Shown here: in pieces, positions 36,744 through 46,013 of the stretch
Layout: each line of letters begins with the position of its first letter
Position numbering within the stretch: position 1 is the first letter of the stretch
From: Paenibacillus swuensis
Lineage (GTDB): Bacteria; Bacillota; Bacilli; Paenibacillales; DY6
Length of the DNA stretch: 64,000 bases
Assembly (NCBI RefSeq): GCF_001644605.1
Contig: NZ_CP011388.1
Coordinates: 2,756,501-2,820,500, forward strand
Direction: 5' to 3'
Translations under genes and position numbers: made by a program
The notes under the pieces: model-generated
The model's database searches: none
The model's input: the letters and a program-made list of their open reading frames with translations, nothing else
What the model was told of the DNA's origin: nothing

Positions 36744-37169
36744 TGATTAGTTTAAACAAAAACGATCATACACCCGTACTCATTCCCTTGTCTAACGGAA
36801 TTAAACGCATTTCTGATTTGAATCCGGCAAAAATCGCTGATAAGGGCGATTTTTAAGGCCTAAATACAGGTTTATCTCATCGGGAAACGGTTCAGTCTCC
36901 TTCCGTCTCGTTATATTAAAATCCAGGAAGAAGATGGTTATTCATTCCTCCTAAACAGGCTTACACCATTCTTGAAACCCTTGATCGTATTTTAGTAAAA
37001 CGAAGATATAATGAGATATTTGTATTTATGAAGAGTTCACAAGCTTTGTAAGCGCACCAACAATCTCTTTTGACCGAATTAGCCTCTACAAGCTACCCAG
37101 ACTTCCTTTACAAACAAATTAGCGAGGCGTAAGATTTGATTCAGAATTTGAAATGAGTTTCCATTCGTA
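36744..37169. other. Spacer between opposed riboswitches
   Basis: No gene is visible in these 426 bp. It must hold the promoters for the two divergent riboswitch transcripts. TATAAT at 37007-37012 could be a -10 box for the plus-strand unit, but the nearest TTGATC (36981-36986) is 20 nt away, longer than ideal. Confidence 0.5.
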
Positions 37170-37340
37170 ACGCTGAATTTTCTGGAATGGAAAACGGGGG
37201 AACCAATTGATTGCACTGTACCGATGTGAGAGTCGGTGCAGCCGCGATCCGGGGTGAATCCTGAAAGAAGCCGCCATGGATGCTTCTTTCGGGTAGGGCG
37301 ACTCTCACCGCCCGAATCCGTCAGCTAACCTCGTAAGCGT
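37170..37340 (+). promoter_or_regulatory. c-di-AMP riboswitch 1 of the tandem pair before kdp
   Basis: The conserved core is present: GGGTAGGGCGACTCTCACCG, CCGAATCCGTCAGCTAACCT and the end CGTAAGCGT. The terminal helix pairs ACGCT (37170-37174) with AGCGT (37336-37340). The AACGGGGGAACCA element lies at 37193-37205. In this class, c-di-AMP binding favours the downstream terminator and turns genes off. Confidence 0.9.
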
Positions 37341-37434
37341 CGTGAACCGCAGGTCAGCCCAACCCTGTTTTTTGGGAAGGTATGATCTGCTGTTAAATGG
37401 AGTGAAAGGATGATGGAGCTTGTGACCGGACCGG

Positions 37435-37465
37435 CCGCAGGTGAGTTTGAGACTGCGGTTTTTTT
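37435..37465 (+). terminator. Terminator 1 of the kdp leader
   Basis: CCGCAG (37435-37440) pairs with CTGCGG (37453-37458), followed by a T7 run. The same CCGCAGGT string occurs at 37347-37354 directly after riboswitch 1 and could compete for CTGCGG. Confidence 0.8.
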
Positions 37466-37535
37466 GTGCCTTCAATAGGCTGAACAGGACTGATCCTACA
37501 TTGAATTTAAGGTTTAACAGCTAATATTTCATGAT

Positions 37536-37702
37536 CGCTGAGTTCCTGCAACCCGCAGGAAACGGGGGAACCATCGAGTGCGTCTTCGCAAGAAGCGCGC
37601 TCAGGGGTGAATCCGGAAGCAGGCCGCGGAAACACGCAGCTTCACAAGCTTCTGGTAGGGCGACTCTCACGCCCGAATCCGACAGCTAACCTCGTAAGCG
37701 TC
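37536..37702 (+). promoter_or_regulatory. c-di-AMP riboswitch 2 of the tandem pair before kdp
   Basis: A second full copy of the class: AACGGGGGAACCA at 37561-37574, GGTAGGGCGACTCTCACGCC, CCGAATCCGACAGCTAACCT and CGTAAGCG. CGCT (37536-37539) pairs with AGCG (37697-37700). It begins about 70 bp after terminator 1. The copies differ in the variable arms, so this is not a recent exact duplication. Confidence 0.9.
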
Positions 37703-37752
37703 CCGAGAGAGGCAACGACCATCGTGTTCGACACAGTCTGTTTAGCTGTGCC

Positions 37753-37794
37753 AGAAGCCGCGAGAAGAGTTCCTCTTCCCAAGGCTTCTTTTTT
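37753..37794 (+). terminator. Terminator 2 of the kdp leader
   Basis: AGAAGCC (37753-37759) pairs with GGCTTCT (37783-37789), with an inner GAAGAG/CTCTTC stem, followed by a T run. It lies 50 bp after riboswitch 2 and about 125 bp before the first kdp reading frame. Confidence 0.85.
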
Positions 37795-37919
37795 GTTGCC
37801 TTTTTTCTCGGGAAAGTACCGGGGTGTGGAGAATATCGTAGTTGTGAATACTGAGGAAGGGATCATCGTTTCTTAGCTGCCAAATTAATATGAGTAGAAA
37901 ACCATAGGAGGATAATTTC

Positions 37920-38030
37920 ATGTTAGACGTGTATATGATATGCCTTTTGGCAGGAACATTTCTGTTCATTTACGGCTTTATGTCCTTCTGCGACAAAGTT
38001 ATTAACGATACCGGAGGCGACAAGTTATGA
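37920..38030 (+). CDS. 36-residue membrane peptide leading the kdp operon
   Basis: A short reading frame with a good AGGAGG site 8 nt before the ATG. It has one hydrophobic helix (about residues 4-22, MICLLAGTFLFIYGFMS) followed by CDKVINDTGGDKL. It overlaps kdpF by 4 bp (ATGA), so the two are translationally coupled. Small peptides with a membrane helix and a C-D-(K/R) pattern after it occur before kdpF in some other kdp operons, as far as I recall. I know of no proven function. A regulatory or assembly subunit of the Kdp complex is a possible role. Confidence 0.65.
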   Translation: MLDVYMICLLAGTFLFIYGFMSFCDKVINDTGGDKL

Positions 38031-38104
38031 CCATTATTCTCATATTCACCGTGTTGATCTTCGTTTACCTGCTATATGCTCTGGTTAATCCGGAGAAATT
38101 CTAA
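38027..38104 (+). CDS. kdpF: Potassium-transporting ATPase subunit F
   Basis: A 25-residue single-helix peptide ending YLLYALVNPEKF, which matches the KdpF pattern (one membrane helix, then N/RPE-KF). KdpF stabilises the KdpFABC complex in the membrane. It is too short for usual gene finding. It overlaps the preceding peptide gene by 4 bp and precedes kdpA by 33 bp. Confidence 0.9.
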   Translation: MTIILIFTVLIFVYLLYALVNPEKF

Positions 38105-38137
38105 GTCTTACAGGAATGTTAAGGAGGATAAGAAGCA

Positions 38138-39817
38138 ATGGGAATTCTGCAAATCGCAATCGTCATCGGCATCATTATGCTGTTGGTGAAGCCTGTCGGC
38201 ACCTATCTGTATCATGTGTTCTCCAATGAACCGAATCGTACGGATCAAGTGTTCGGGTGGGCGGAGCGAATCATCTATGCATTAATCGGATTGAGAAATA
38301 GAGCGGGTATGACCTGGAAGAAGTACGCGCTAAGCTTCCTGATCACGAATATCGTGCTGACTGCTGTCTCCTATCTGATTCTTCGGTTTCAAAACGGTTT
38401 GCCGTGGAACCCGAACGAGATCGGCAATATGGAACAGACTCTCACGTTGAATACGGTCATTTCGTTTATGACCAATACGAACTTGCAGCATTACAGCGGT
38501 GAATCCGCGTTGACTTACTTCTCGCAGATGGTCGTCATCACGATGATGATGTTCACCTCCGCGGCGACCGGGTTCTCGGTTGCGATCGCGTTCATTCGCG
38601 GTCTTACGAAGAAAGGCACGACCATCGGAAATTTCTTCGAAGATTTTGTGAAGGCGCACACGCGTATTTTCATCCCTTTGGCATTTATCGTCACGTTGGT
38701 GCTTGTCGCGCTGAAAGTACCGCAAACGCTGGATCCTACACTGGCTATTACAACATTGGAAGGCGCCGCGCAAAGTATCGCGATCGGACCTGTGGCCGCG
38801 CTCGAATCCATTAAACATCTGGGTACCAACGGCGGCGGTTTCTTCGGCGTCAACTCGGCGCATCCGTTCGAGAATCCATCACCTTTGACCAATGTAATTG
38901 AAATCTTGTCCATGTGGATGCTACCGGCGGCGCTTCCTTACACCTACGGCTTATTCGCCAAGAACCGCAAACAAGGTTGGGTTGTATTCAGCGCGATGAT
39001 GGCGCTCTTCCTGGTGTTTGTATCCATTGCTTATACAGCGGAACTGCGCGGGAACCCGGCGATCAACGCTATAGGCATCGATGCTTCTCAAGGCAGTATG
39101 GAAGGCAAAGAAGTGCGATTCGGTATTCCGCAGTCGGCTTTGTTTACGACAGTAACCGCGGCGGCGACAACCGGTACCGTCAATAATATGCATGATACGC
39201 TGACCCCGCTGGGCGGACTTGTGCCGATGGCTGAAATGATGTTAAACAGCGTCTTCGGAGGTAAAGGCGTCGGGTTAATCAATATGCTGATGTATGCCAT
39301 CCTGGGTGTGTTTATTGCAGGTTTAATGGTGGGACGGACACCGGAGTTTCTCGGCCGCAAAATAGAGCCAAGGGAAATGAAACTCGTTGCGATCGCCATT
39401 CTCTCGCATGCTTTCATAATCCTGGTGCCGACGGCAGCTGCATTCATGTCTGAGCTTGGGAAAGCGGCGATCACGAACCCCGGCTTCCACGGCATTTCGC
39501 AGGTGTTGTATGAGTACACTTCATCGGCTGCCAATAACGGCTCCGGTTTTGAAGGCCTTGGCGATAACACGCCGTTCTGGAACATTACAACAGGGATTGT
39601 CATGTTGCTGGGCCGTTACATTTCGATGATTGCTATGCTGGCTGTGGCCGGATCCCTTGTGCGCAAGCAGTGGGTGCCGGAAACGGTCGGAACATTTAGA
39701 ACAGACAACGTGCTGTTCTGGGGCATTTTGATAGGATCCGTCGTCATTATCGGCGCCCTGACCTTCTTGCCTGCTGTCGTACTGGGACCGATTGCCGAGC
39801 ACTTGACGCTCCGCTAA
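38138..39817 (+). CDS. kdpA: Potassium-transporting ATPase, potassium-binding subunit
   Basis: A 559-residue, polytopic (about ten helices) channel-like subunit that binds and conducts potassium in the KdpFABC uptake pump. The potassium-filter regions of the four repeats are recognisable, e.g. TNTNLQHYSGES near residue 110, GTNGGGFFGVNSAHPFENP near residue 228, and NGSGFEGLGDNTPFWN near residue 467. The length is that of full KdpA. It precedes kdpB by 18 bp. AAGGAGG is upstream of the ATG. Confidence 0.97.
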   Translation: MGILQIAIVIGIIMLLVKPVGTYLYHVFSNEPNRTDQVFGWAERIIYALIGLRNRAGMTWKKYALSFLITNIVLTAVSYLILRFQNGLPWNPNEIGNMEQTLTLNTVISFMTNTNLQHYSGESALTYFSQMVVITMMMFTSAATGFSVAIAFIRGLTKKGTTIGNFFEDFVKAHTRIFIPLAFIVTLVLVALKVPQTLDPTLAITTLEGAAQSIAIGPVAALESIKHLGTNGGGFFGVNSAHPFENPSPLTNVIEILSMWMLPAALPYTYGLFAKNRKQGWVVFSAMMALFLVFVSIAYTAELRGNPAINAIGIDASQGSMEGKEVRFGIPQSALFTTVTAAATTGTVNNMHDTLTPLGGLVPMAEMMLNSVFGGKGVGLINMLMYAILGVFIAGLMVGRTPEFLGRKIEPREMKLVAIAILSHAFIILVPTAAAFMSELGKAAITNPGFHGISQVLYEYTSSAANNGSGFEGLGDNTPFWNITTGIVMLLGRYISMIAMLAVAGSLVRKQWVPETVGTFRTDNVLFWGILIGSVVIIGALTFLPAVVLGPIAEHLTLR

Positions 39818-39835
39818 AGAAGAGGTGATGAGAAG

Positions 39836-41881
39836 ATGAATACGAACGAGAATCGAAGCCGCCAAAGTTTACTGTCGTCGGCCATCATAGGAAACGCAGT
39901 GAAAGACAGTTTTATTAAATTAAATCCGGTGACTATGATGAAAAATCCGGTGATGTTTGTCGTAGAAGTCGGAACGCTTGTTGTGTTGTTGATGATTATG
40001 GCGCCGGGATATTTCGGTGTGGATGAAGGGAATATAGGCTTTAACATTACCGTGTTTCTGATCTTGCTCTTCACGCTGCTGTTCGCGAACTTCGCGGAAG
40101 CCTTGGCCGAGGGCCGGGGTAAAGCACAGGCGGATTCCCTGAAGAAAACAAAACAGGAAGTGATGGCCAACAAGCTTGCAGGCGGCGCGGTCCGAAGAGT
40201 GCCGTCCACAGAGCTCCGTAAAGGAGACATCGTCGTCATCTCGCAAGGCGAACTGGTTCCCGGGGACGGGGAGGTTATTGAAGGCCTGGCCTCTATCGAC
40301 GAATCGGCCATTACGGGAGAATCCGCTCCCGTCATTAAAGAGGCGGGCGGCGATTTCAGCTCTGTAACAGGCGGCACACGGGTCGTCTCCGATGAAATCA
40401 AGGTTCGCATTACCAGCGATCCCGGTGAATCCTTCATCGACCGCATGATTTCACTGGTTGAAGGCGCGCAGCGTCAAAAAACGCCGAATGAAATCGCGTT
40501 GAACACCCTGTTAACGTCATTAACCATTATCTTTTTGATCGTTGTTGTTACGTTGGCGCCGATCGCCAAATATCTGAACATCGAATTGGATGTGCCGGTG
40601 CTGATTGCTTTGCTGGTATGTCTAATTCCGACGACCATCGGCGGATTGCTATCCGCGATCGGGATTGCCGGTATGGACCGGGTTACCCAGTTTAATGTGC
40701 TGGCGATGTCCGGTAAAGCGGTTGAAGCGGCCGGAGACATCAATACGATGATTCTGGACAAAACCGGTACGATTACGTACGGAAACCGGATGGCGAGCAG
40801 CTTTATTCCTGTAGGCGGCGCGACTGTTGCGGACTTGGCCGATTGGGCGGCAATCTCCTCCATGAAAGACGAGACGCCGGAAGGCCGTTCGGTGCTGGAG
40901 TTGATGAAGAAACAAGGCCTTACTTATAATGAAGGATTGGGTAACGGCGGCGAGTTTATCGGATTTACCGCGGAAACCCGTATGAGCGGCGTGGATTTAC
41001 CGGACGGACGTAAAGTGCGTAAAGGCGCTGTGGATGCGGTGAAACGTTGGGTGTCCGGTCAAGGCGGAAGCATCCCTGGTGAACTGGATATTCAAGGCAA
41101 TAAAGTGGCAACGGAAGGCGGAACCCCGCTGGCAGTCGCGGTCGATAACCAAATTTTCGGCGTCATTTACCTGAAGGATACGGTGAAACCGGGGATGCGG
41201 GAGCGGTTCGACCAGATGCGCGCGATGGGAATCAAGACCATTATGTGTACAGGCGATAATCCGTTGACCGCGGCTACGATTGCGCGCGAAGCGGGTGTGG
41301 ATGACTTTATCGCGGAAAGCACGCCTGAAGACAAGATCGCTGTCATCCGCAGGGAACAAGCGGAAGGCAAGCTTGTGGCGATGACCGGTGACGGCACGAA
41401 TGACGCGCCCGCCTTGGCCCAAGCGGATGTAGGGCTTGCGATGAACACCGGGACAGTGGCGGCTAAGGAAGCGGCCAACATGGTGGATCTGGACTCGGAT
41501 CCATCGAAGATCATCGAAGTCGTTGCCATCGGCAAACAGCTTCTGATCACACGCGGAGCTTTAACAACATTCAGTATCGCGAATGATATCGCAAAGTATT
41601 TTGCCATTATCCCGGCGATGTTCATGGTTGCGATTCCCGAGATGGATGTGTTGAATGTGATGCAGCTGGGATCGCCGTTGTCAGCGATCTTATCGGCATT
41701 AATCTTTAATGCGGTTATCATTCCGCTGCTGATTCCCCTCGCTATGAAGGGTGTGGCGTACAAGCCGATGAGCGCGGTGCAATTGTTAAGCAGGAACATC
41801 TTCATCTATGGACTGGGCGGTGTGGTTGCTCCGTTTATCGGTATTAAGCTCATTGATTTAGTTGTGCATTTGTGGATTTAA
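39836..41881 (+). CDS. kdpB: Potassium-transporting ATPase, catalytic P-type ATPase subunit
   Basis: A 681-residue P-type ATPase (class IA) that powers KdpA. Phosphorylated Asp lies in [11 protein letters not shown] near residue 308, the actuator motif in [12 protein letters not shown] near residue 157, and the hinge [19 protein letters not shown] near residue 516. There are about seven membrane helices. The serine phosphorylated in E. coli KdpB when potassium is abundant (TGES) has its counterpart here in ITGESAP. The gene is followed by kdpC after 26 bp. Confidence 0.97.
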   Translation: MNTNENRSRQSLLSSAIIGNAVKDSFIKLNPVTMMKNPVMFVVEVGTLVVLLMIMAPGYFGVDEGNIGFNITVFLILLFTLLFANFAEALAEGRGKAQADSLKKTKQEVMANKLAGGAVRRVPSTELRKGDIVVISQGELVPGDGEVIEGLASIDESAITGESAPVIKEAGGDFSSVTGGTRVVSDEIKVRITSDPGESFIDRMISLVEGAQRQKTPNEIALNTLLTSLTIIFLIVVVTLAPIAKYLNIELDVPVLIALLVCLIPTTIGGLLSAIGIAGMDRVTQFNVLAMSGKAVEAAGDINTMILDKTGTITYGNRMASSFIPVGGATVADLADWAAISSMKDETPEGRSVLELMKKQGLTYNEGLGNGGEFIGFTAETRMSGVDLPDGRKVRKGAVDAVKRWVSGQGGSIPGELDIQGNKVATEGGTPLAVAVDNQIFGVIYLKDTVKPGMRERFDQMRAMGIKTIMCTGDNPLTAATIAREAGVDDFIAESTPEDKIAVIRREQAEGKLVAMTGDGTNDAPALAQADVGLAMNTGTVAAKEAANMVDLDSDPSKIIEVVAIGKQLLITRGALTTFSIANDIAKYFAIIPAMFMVAIPEMDVLNVMQLGSPLSAILSALIFNAVIIPLLIPLAMKGVAYKPMSAVQLLSRNIFIYGLGGVVAPFIGIKLIDLVVHLWI

Positions 41882-41907
41882 ATGGAATGAGAAGGGATGT
41901 TAACGAT

Positions 41908-42510
41908 ATGGATTCTAACGAACAGCATCAAGAATTTAAAGGCTCCTCGTTTGTGGTTGCGCTCCGCACCAGTCTGGTATTTATCGTATTATGCGGTATC
42001 CTGTATCCGTTGGTTTGTACCGGTATCGCGCAATGGGTCATGCCGGCTCAGGCGAATGGCAGTCTGATTAAAGATGCGTCAGGTAAAGTCGTGGGTTCCG
42101 AGTTAATCGGGCAAAATTTCACTGATCCCAAAACCTTTCAAGGACGTGTTTCTTCTATAGAGAATAACGGCGCGGGTTCCGGATCCAATAACTATGCTCC
42201 ATCCAATCCGGATTTGTTGAAGCGAACGCAGGAGTCGATCAATGCCTGGAAGATTGCGAATCCGGGTGTGCCTGTGAGTCAACTGCCGATCGCGTTGATT
42301 ACGAATTCCGGTTCAGGTCTGGATCCGCACATTACGCCGCAGTCGGCGGAAGTGCAAATTCCGAGGATCAGCAAGCTGACCGGTGTTCCGCAAGAGGAAT
42401 TGCTGGAACTGGTGAAGAAGCATACCGAAAGTCGGGACTTGGGCGTGTTTGGCGAACCGCGGGTTAACGTACTGAAAGTAAACATTGATTTAAAAACGAT
42501 GTTGAAATAA
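41908..42510 (+). CDS. kdpC: Potassium-transporting ATPase subunit C
   Basis: A 200-residue subunit with one N-terminal membrane helix (about residues 18-40, FIVLCGILYPLVCTGIAQWV) and a soluble domain with LIGQNFTDPKTFQGR near residue 70, GSGLDPHITPQSAEVQIPRI near residue 140 and the ending VNVLKVNIDLKTML. KdpC is the helper subunit of the Kdp pump. ATG 41908 is chosen because GAAGGGATG is about 10 nt upstream; the frame opens earlier, at 41872 and 41887, within the end of kdpB. Confidence 0.93.
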   Translation: MDSNEQHQEFKGSSFVVALRTSLVFIVLCGILYPLVCTGIAQWVMPAQANGSLIKDASGKVVGSELIGQNFTDPKTFQGRVSSIENNGAGSGSNNYAPSNPDLLKRTQESINAWKIANPGVPVSQLPIALITNSGSGLDPHITPQSAEVQIPRISKLTGVPQEELLELVKKHTESRDLGVFGEPRVNVLKVNIDLKTMLK

Positions 42511-42544
42511 AGAGCTTTTGTCTTAGGTAGGGGGAGGGGATCGC

Positions 42545-44908
42545 ATGGGTACGGAAGGGTTCAGGCGCCGAACGCCGGAGGAATTGCTGTTGTCGATCTC
42601 CAAGCTCCACCGGGGACGATTGAAAATTTATATCGGCGCCGTGAGCGGCTCCGGCAAGACGTATCATATGCTGCGGGAAGGCTGTGCCTTGCGCGAACGG
42701 GGCATTGATGTGGTGATCTGTGCCGTGTCGACCAGGCAGCGCGAACAAACCAAGCTGCAGCTGGGCTCTCTGGAACGGGTACCCAGCATTCATTGGTTTA
42801 ATGAACAAGGTGAAGAGAAGAAGGATCTGAATGTGGATGCGTTAATTCAGCGTAATCCCGAAGTGGTTCTTGTGGACGGTCTCGCTCATCGGAATCGCGC
42901 GGAGGCTGCTTATCCTACACGGCTGGATGATATTAAGGTACTGCTGGAGCACGGAATCAGTGTGTTCACGACCGTGAATGTGTACGAGCTGGAAGGCGCG
43001 ACGGAGCTCGCGATGAAGCTTACGGGCATTCAAGCGGAAGCAACCGTCCCGTCGGACACGATGGATCTGGCGGATGAAGTCCGCCTGATTGACGTCTCCC
43101 CGGAGACGATCCTGCAGCGCTTGTCGGACGGCAGCCTCGGCAGCCGCGCCGACAAGGAACAGCCCATGTTCCGCCGAGGCAACTTGGGCAAGCTGCGCGA
43201 GCTCTCGCTGCGGCTCGTTGCCGAAGGCGTGAACGAGTCGCTGGAGAAGTACCGGGAAGAGCAGGGACTGCTCGGACCCTCCGGTGCCGCGGAGCGCATT
43301 CTTGTATCGACCCAGTACCACTGGAACGGGTCGATTTATATCCGGCGCGGGCAACAAATTGCCAAGCGGCTGAACGGCGACCTGCGCGTGGTCACCTTCG
43401 TGAACCCGAAGCGGGAGCTGTCTAAAGAAGCGGCCGCGTTCAAGCGGTCGATGATGAAGTTGTCCGAGAAAGTCGGCGCGCCGTTCGAGGAGTTGCCCCT
43501 GCACGCGGTGCGCGGGTTGCCGCGCAAGCTGGTTTCTTATGCGGTCGAGCACAATGTGAGCAGGTTATTGCTGGGTCATTCGAAGCTGACCCCTTGGCAG
43601 GAGTTTTGGAGAGGTTCTGTCGTGAGCCGTATTCTGCAGTATACGCAGAACGTCGACATCTTCATCATTGCGGATCGCGCGGAACAGGACGGTGAACGAA
43701 TCCTGCCGACCAAGAGTGATCCGGGCGGTATTGCGGATATGGAGCCTTATCGCCGGCTGAATTCAGAAGAGGTCAGGGAGAAGATCGGCCGGATGCGGCG
43801 CGGTAAGTTCAAGGTTTATATCGGTGCGGCCCCGGGTGTCGGCAAAACCTACACGATGCTGCGGGAAGGCAACGATCTGCTGGCGAAGGGCATTGATGCA
43901 GTCATCGGATTGCTGGAAACGCACAATCGGCAGGAAACCGCGGACCAAGAGGGCGCACTCCCTGTGATACCCCGTTCCCGAAACGAGTACAAAGGCACGG
44001 TGCTGGAGGAAATGGACACCGATGCCATCCTGAAGCGAAACCCGGAGGTCGTGCTGGTCGATGAACTTGCCCATAACAATGTGCCGGGCAGCAGGTATCG
44101 CAAGCGGTATGAAGATATTATGCGCATCCTGGAAGCGGGCATATCGGTCATTTCCACCGTGAACGTGCAGCATCTGGAGAGCTTAAACGACGCGGTGGAG
44201 CAAATCACCGGAGTTCGCGTTCGTGAAACGGTACCGGACAGCATCCTCCAGTCAGCGGATGAGATTCAACTCATTGACGTGGCGCCGGACTCCTTGCAGC
44301 AACGAATGCGGGAAGGCAAGATTTATGCCATGAACAAGGTCGAGCAGGCATTGGGCAACTTTTTCAAGAGAGGGAATCTGATTGCTCTGCGGGAACTGGC
44401 CTTAAGGGAGATCGCGGATGATGTGGATGAACGTTTAGAGTCTTATGAGCGGGAGAACTCCCTGCGGGGGCCATGGCGGCGGCGCGAAGTGATTGTCGTC
44501 AGTGTGACCACCAGCTTGAATGCCGAACGTCTCATCCGGCGCGGGTTTCGGATTGCCCATCGGTTGAAGGCGGACTGGTATGTCACCTATATTCATGACC
44601 TGCCGGAATTGAGCGAGGAGTTAAGCTTGCGGATTCGCAAGATGGAGGATATGACGGCGAAACTAGGCGGTAAATTCAAGCTTTGTCATACGCCCCACCG
44701 CCGTAAGCGCGCCATGAGACTCATCGCTTTGGCTGACGAAAATGCAGCGACCCAGATCATTGTCGGCCAATCGAAGCGGACGTTGTGGGAACGATGGACC
44801 CGCGGTTCGGTCGTCCAGGGCCTATTGCGGCATGCGAGGCATATGGACTTGTTGGTGGTAGCGGATTATGAACCTATACTTCAAGTGGAAAAAGGTGCGA
44901 GACCCTAA
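42545..44908 (+). CDS. Tandem KdpD sensor-domain protein without a kinase
   Basis: A 787-residue soluble protein made of two KdpD-N plus USP units in tandem. Unit 1 (about 1-385) has a Walker A IYIGAVSGSGKTY and a weakened Walker B (VVLVDGLAH in place of DELAH). Unit 2 (about 400-785) has both motifs intact: GAAPGVGKTYTMLREGN and VVLVDELAHNNVPGS. Each is followed by a USP-like domain ending in an RLLLGHSK- or TQIIVGQSK-type strand. There are no membrane helices, no HisKA and no ATPase kinase domain, and no kdpE follows. In Staphylococcus KdpD the USP domain binds c-di-AMP, so this may be a second c-di-AMP sensor. It lies 34 bp after kdpC with GGGGGAGGGG. Confidence 0.85.
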   Translation: MGTEGFRRRTPEELLLSISKLHRGRLKIYIGAVSGSGKTYHMLREGCALRERGIDVVICAVSTRQREQTKLQLGSLERVPSIHWFNEQGEEKKDLNVDALIQRNPEVVLVDGLAHRNRAEAAYPTRLDDIKVLLEHGISVFTTVNVYELEGATELAMKLTGIQAEATVPSDTMDLADEVRLIDVSPETILQRLSDGSLGSRADKEQPMFRRGNLGKLRELSLRLVAEGVNESLEKYREEQGLLGPSGAAERILVSTQYHWNGSIYIRRGQQIAKRLNGDLRVVTFVNPKRELSKEAAAFKRSMMKLSEKVGAPFEELPLHAVRGLPRKLVSYAVEHNVSRLLLGHSKLTPWQEFWRGSVVSRILQYTQNVDIFIIADRAEQDGERILPTKSDPGGIADMEPYRRLNSEEVREKIGRMRRGKFKVYIGAAPGVGKTYTMLREGNDLLAKGIDAVIGLLETHNRQETADQEGALPVIPRSRNEYKGTVLEEMDTDAILKRNPEVVLVDELAHNNVPGSRYRKRYEDIMRILEAGISVISTVNVQHLESLNDAVEQITGVRVRETVPDSILQSADEIQLIDVAPDSLQQRMREGKIYAMNKVEQALGNFFKRGNLIALRELALREIADDVDERLESYERENSLRGPWRRREVIVVSVTTSLNAERLIRRGFRIAHRLKADWYVTYIHDLPELSEELSLRIRKMEDMTAKLGGKFKLCHTPHRRKRAMRLIALADENAATQIIVGQSKRTLWERWTRGSVVQGLLRHARHMDLLVVADYEPILQVEKGARP

Positions 44909-44990
44909 CGTCATGATTGGCTGCTTCATGGTGCGGGTAATATCTCTTCATAAGAAGGTGTGGTTTTACATCTGAGAGGAGATCTATAAT

Positions 44991-45500
44991 ATGAAGAATC
45001 ATATTGTCGGCGTATTTGAGAGTGAAGCTCAAGCAGTGGAAGGCATCGAAAGTTTAAAGCGTAACGGTATCCATACCGATCATATCTCGGTCATTGCCAA
45101 AGATGGCGACGTTTCAGCATCTGTTGAGGGTCAGACGGGAGCCGAGCACGTGGAACATCCGAAATCGGGCGCCGTACTGGGCGGTGTGATTGGCGGTGGT
45201 GCGGGGCTGTTCGCGAGCGTAAGCACCTTGGCGATTCCCGGCATCGGGCCGTTGCTGGTGGGAGGCGCGCTTGCCGCCACGGTAGCCGGCGCGTTCATTG
45301 GTTCCGCGGCGGGCGGTTCCGCAGGCAACCTGACGGAGCTTGGCATTCGGGAGGATGAGGCCAAGCATTATGACGCGGATTTACGGGCTGGCCGCATTCT
45401 CGTCATCGCCGAGGCGGCGGACAATCAGGAGGCGCGCGCGGTCAAAGCGCTGACGGATGCGAAGGCGGTCAACGCCGAGGCGTTGCAGGCGGCGCTGTAG
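44991..45500 (+). CDS. General stress protein (YflT/GSP17M-like domain)
   Basis: A 169-residue protein. The N-terminal HIVGVFESEAQAVEGIESLKRNG with VIAKDG fits the GSP17M-type fold found in YflT-like stress proteins. A long Gly/Ala-rich hydrophobic middle (about residues 57-107, GGVIGGGAGLFASVSTLAIP) may insert into or touch the membrane. The C-terminal half has DLRAGRILVIAEAADNQEAR. The function is unknown; such proteins are often sigma-B-type stress genes. GAGGAG precedes the ATG. It follows the KdpD-like gene in the same direction with an 82-bp gap and has a strong terminator. Confidence 0.75.
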   Translation: MKNHIVGVFESEAQAVEGIESLKRNGIHTDHISVIAKDGDVSASVEGQTGAEHVEHPKSGAVLGGVIGGGAGLFASVSTLAIPGIGPLLVGGALAATVAGAFIGSAAGGSAGNLTELGIREDEAKHYDADLRAGRILVIAEAADNQEARAVKALTDAKAVNAEALQAAL

Positions 45501-45505
45501 TCTTC

Positions 45506-45541
45506 AAGAACCATTGTCTTTGGGCGATGGTTCTTTTTTTT
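45506..45541 (+). terminator. Terminator after the stress-protein gene
   Basis: AAGAACCAT (45506-45514) pairs with ATGGTTCTT (45527-45535), followed by a long T run. Confidence 0.9.
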
Positions 45542-45595
45542 TGCGTGCGGAGTAGCAGTCAATGTCATCAGAGGCAGGTCTCTAACACTTGAATC

Positions 45596-45784
45596 TTCTA
45601 AGGAACTCCAGTAACGCTAATGGCGGAAAATCAACACATTCTAGATTCTAAGGAACTCCAGTAGCGCTAAAGTGTTTGAAGGGATGTTGAATGGGTGAAT
45701 TCGGTGGAATAGCGTGTCTGGGGTTCGTTAGCATGAAAAAATGGGCTAAATTGGAACAATAAGACCGCTGGAGTTCGTTAGAAA
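45596..45784. repeat. Four copies of a CTAA-GAACTCCAG intergenic repeat
   Basis: TTCTAAGGAACTCCAGTA occurs at 45596-45613 and, 60 bp later, at 45656-45673. Inverted relatives (CTGGAGTTCGTTAG, CTGGGGTTCGTTAG) lie near 45768-45781 and 45719-45732. No gene is visible in 45541-46013; a minus-strand frame there has no coding character I can support. Confidence 0.75.
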
Positions 45785-46013
45785 ATTAGGGTAATTATAA
45801 TCAGCAACCGGCAACAGGCATCCACATTTTGTCACAGAGAAGTATTCGTGTATGTTAATATCCTTATGTGGAGGCTTGTCTGCCCCGCAATCTAAAGTAG
45901 ACGATTTTATCCCTCTTTTATCGAAATATGGACCTGCCGAACTATACAGCCAACTTCTATAATGAAGATGTAGCAAACAAATACTATGGTTAACCTGGGA
46001 GGGTACAGAAAGA

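Noticed and set aside
37607-37876. Plus-strand frame between riboswitch 2 and the kdp genes
   Set aside because: It runs through the aptamer and terminator 2 and has no coding character.
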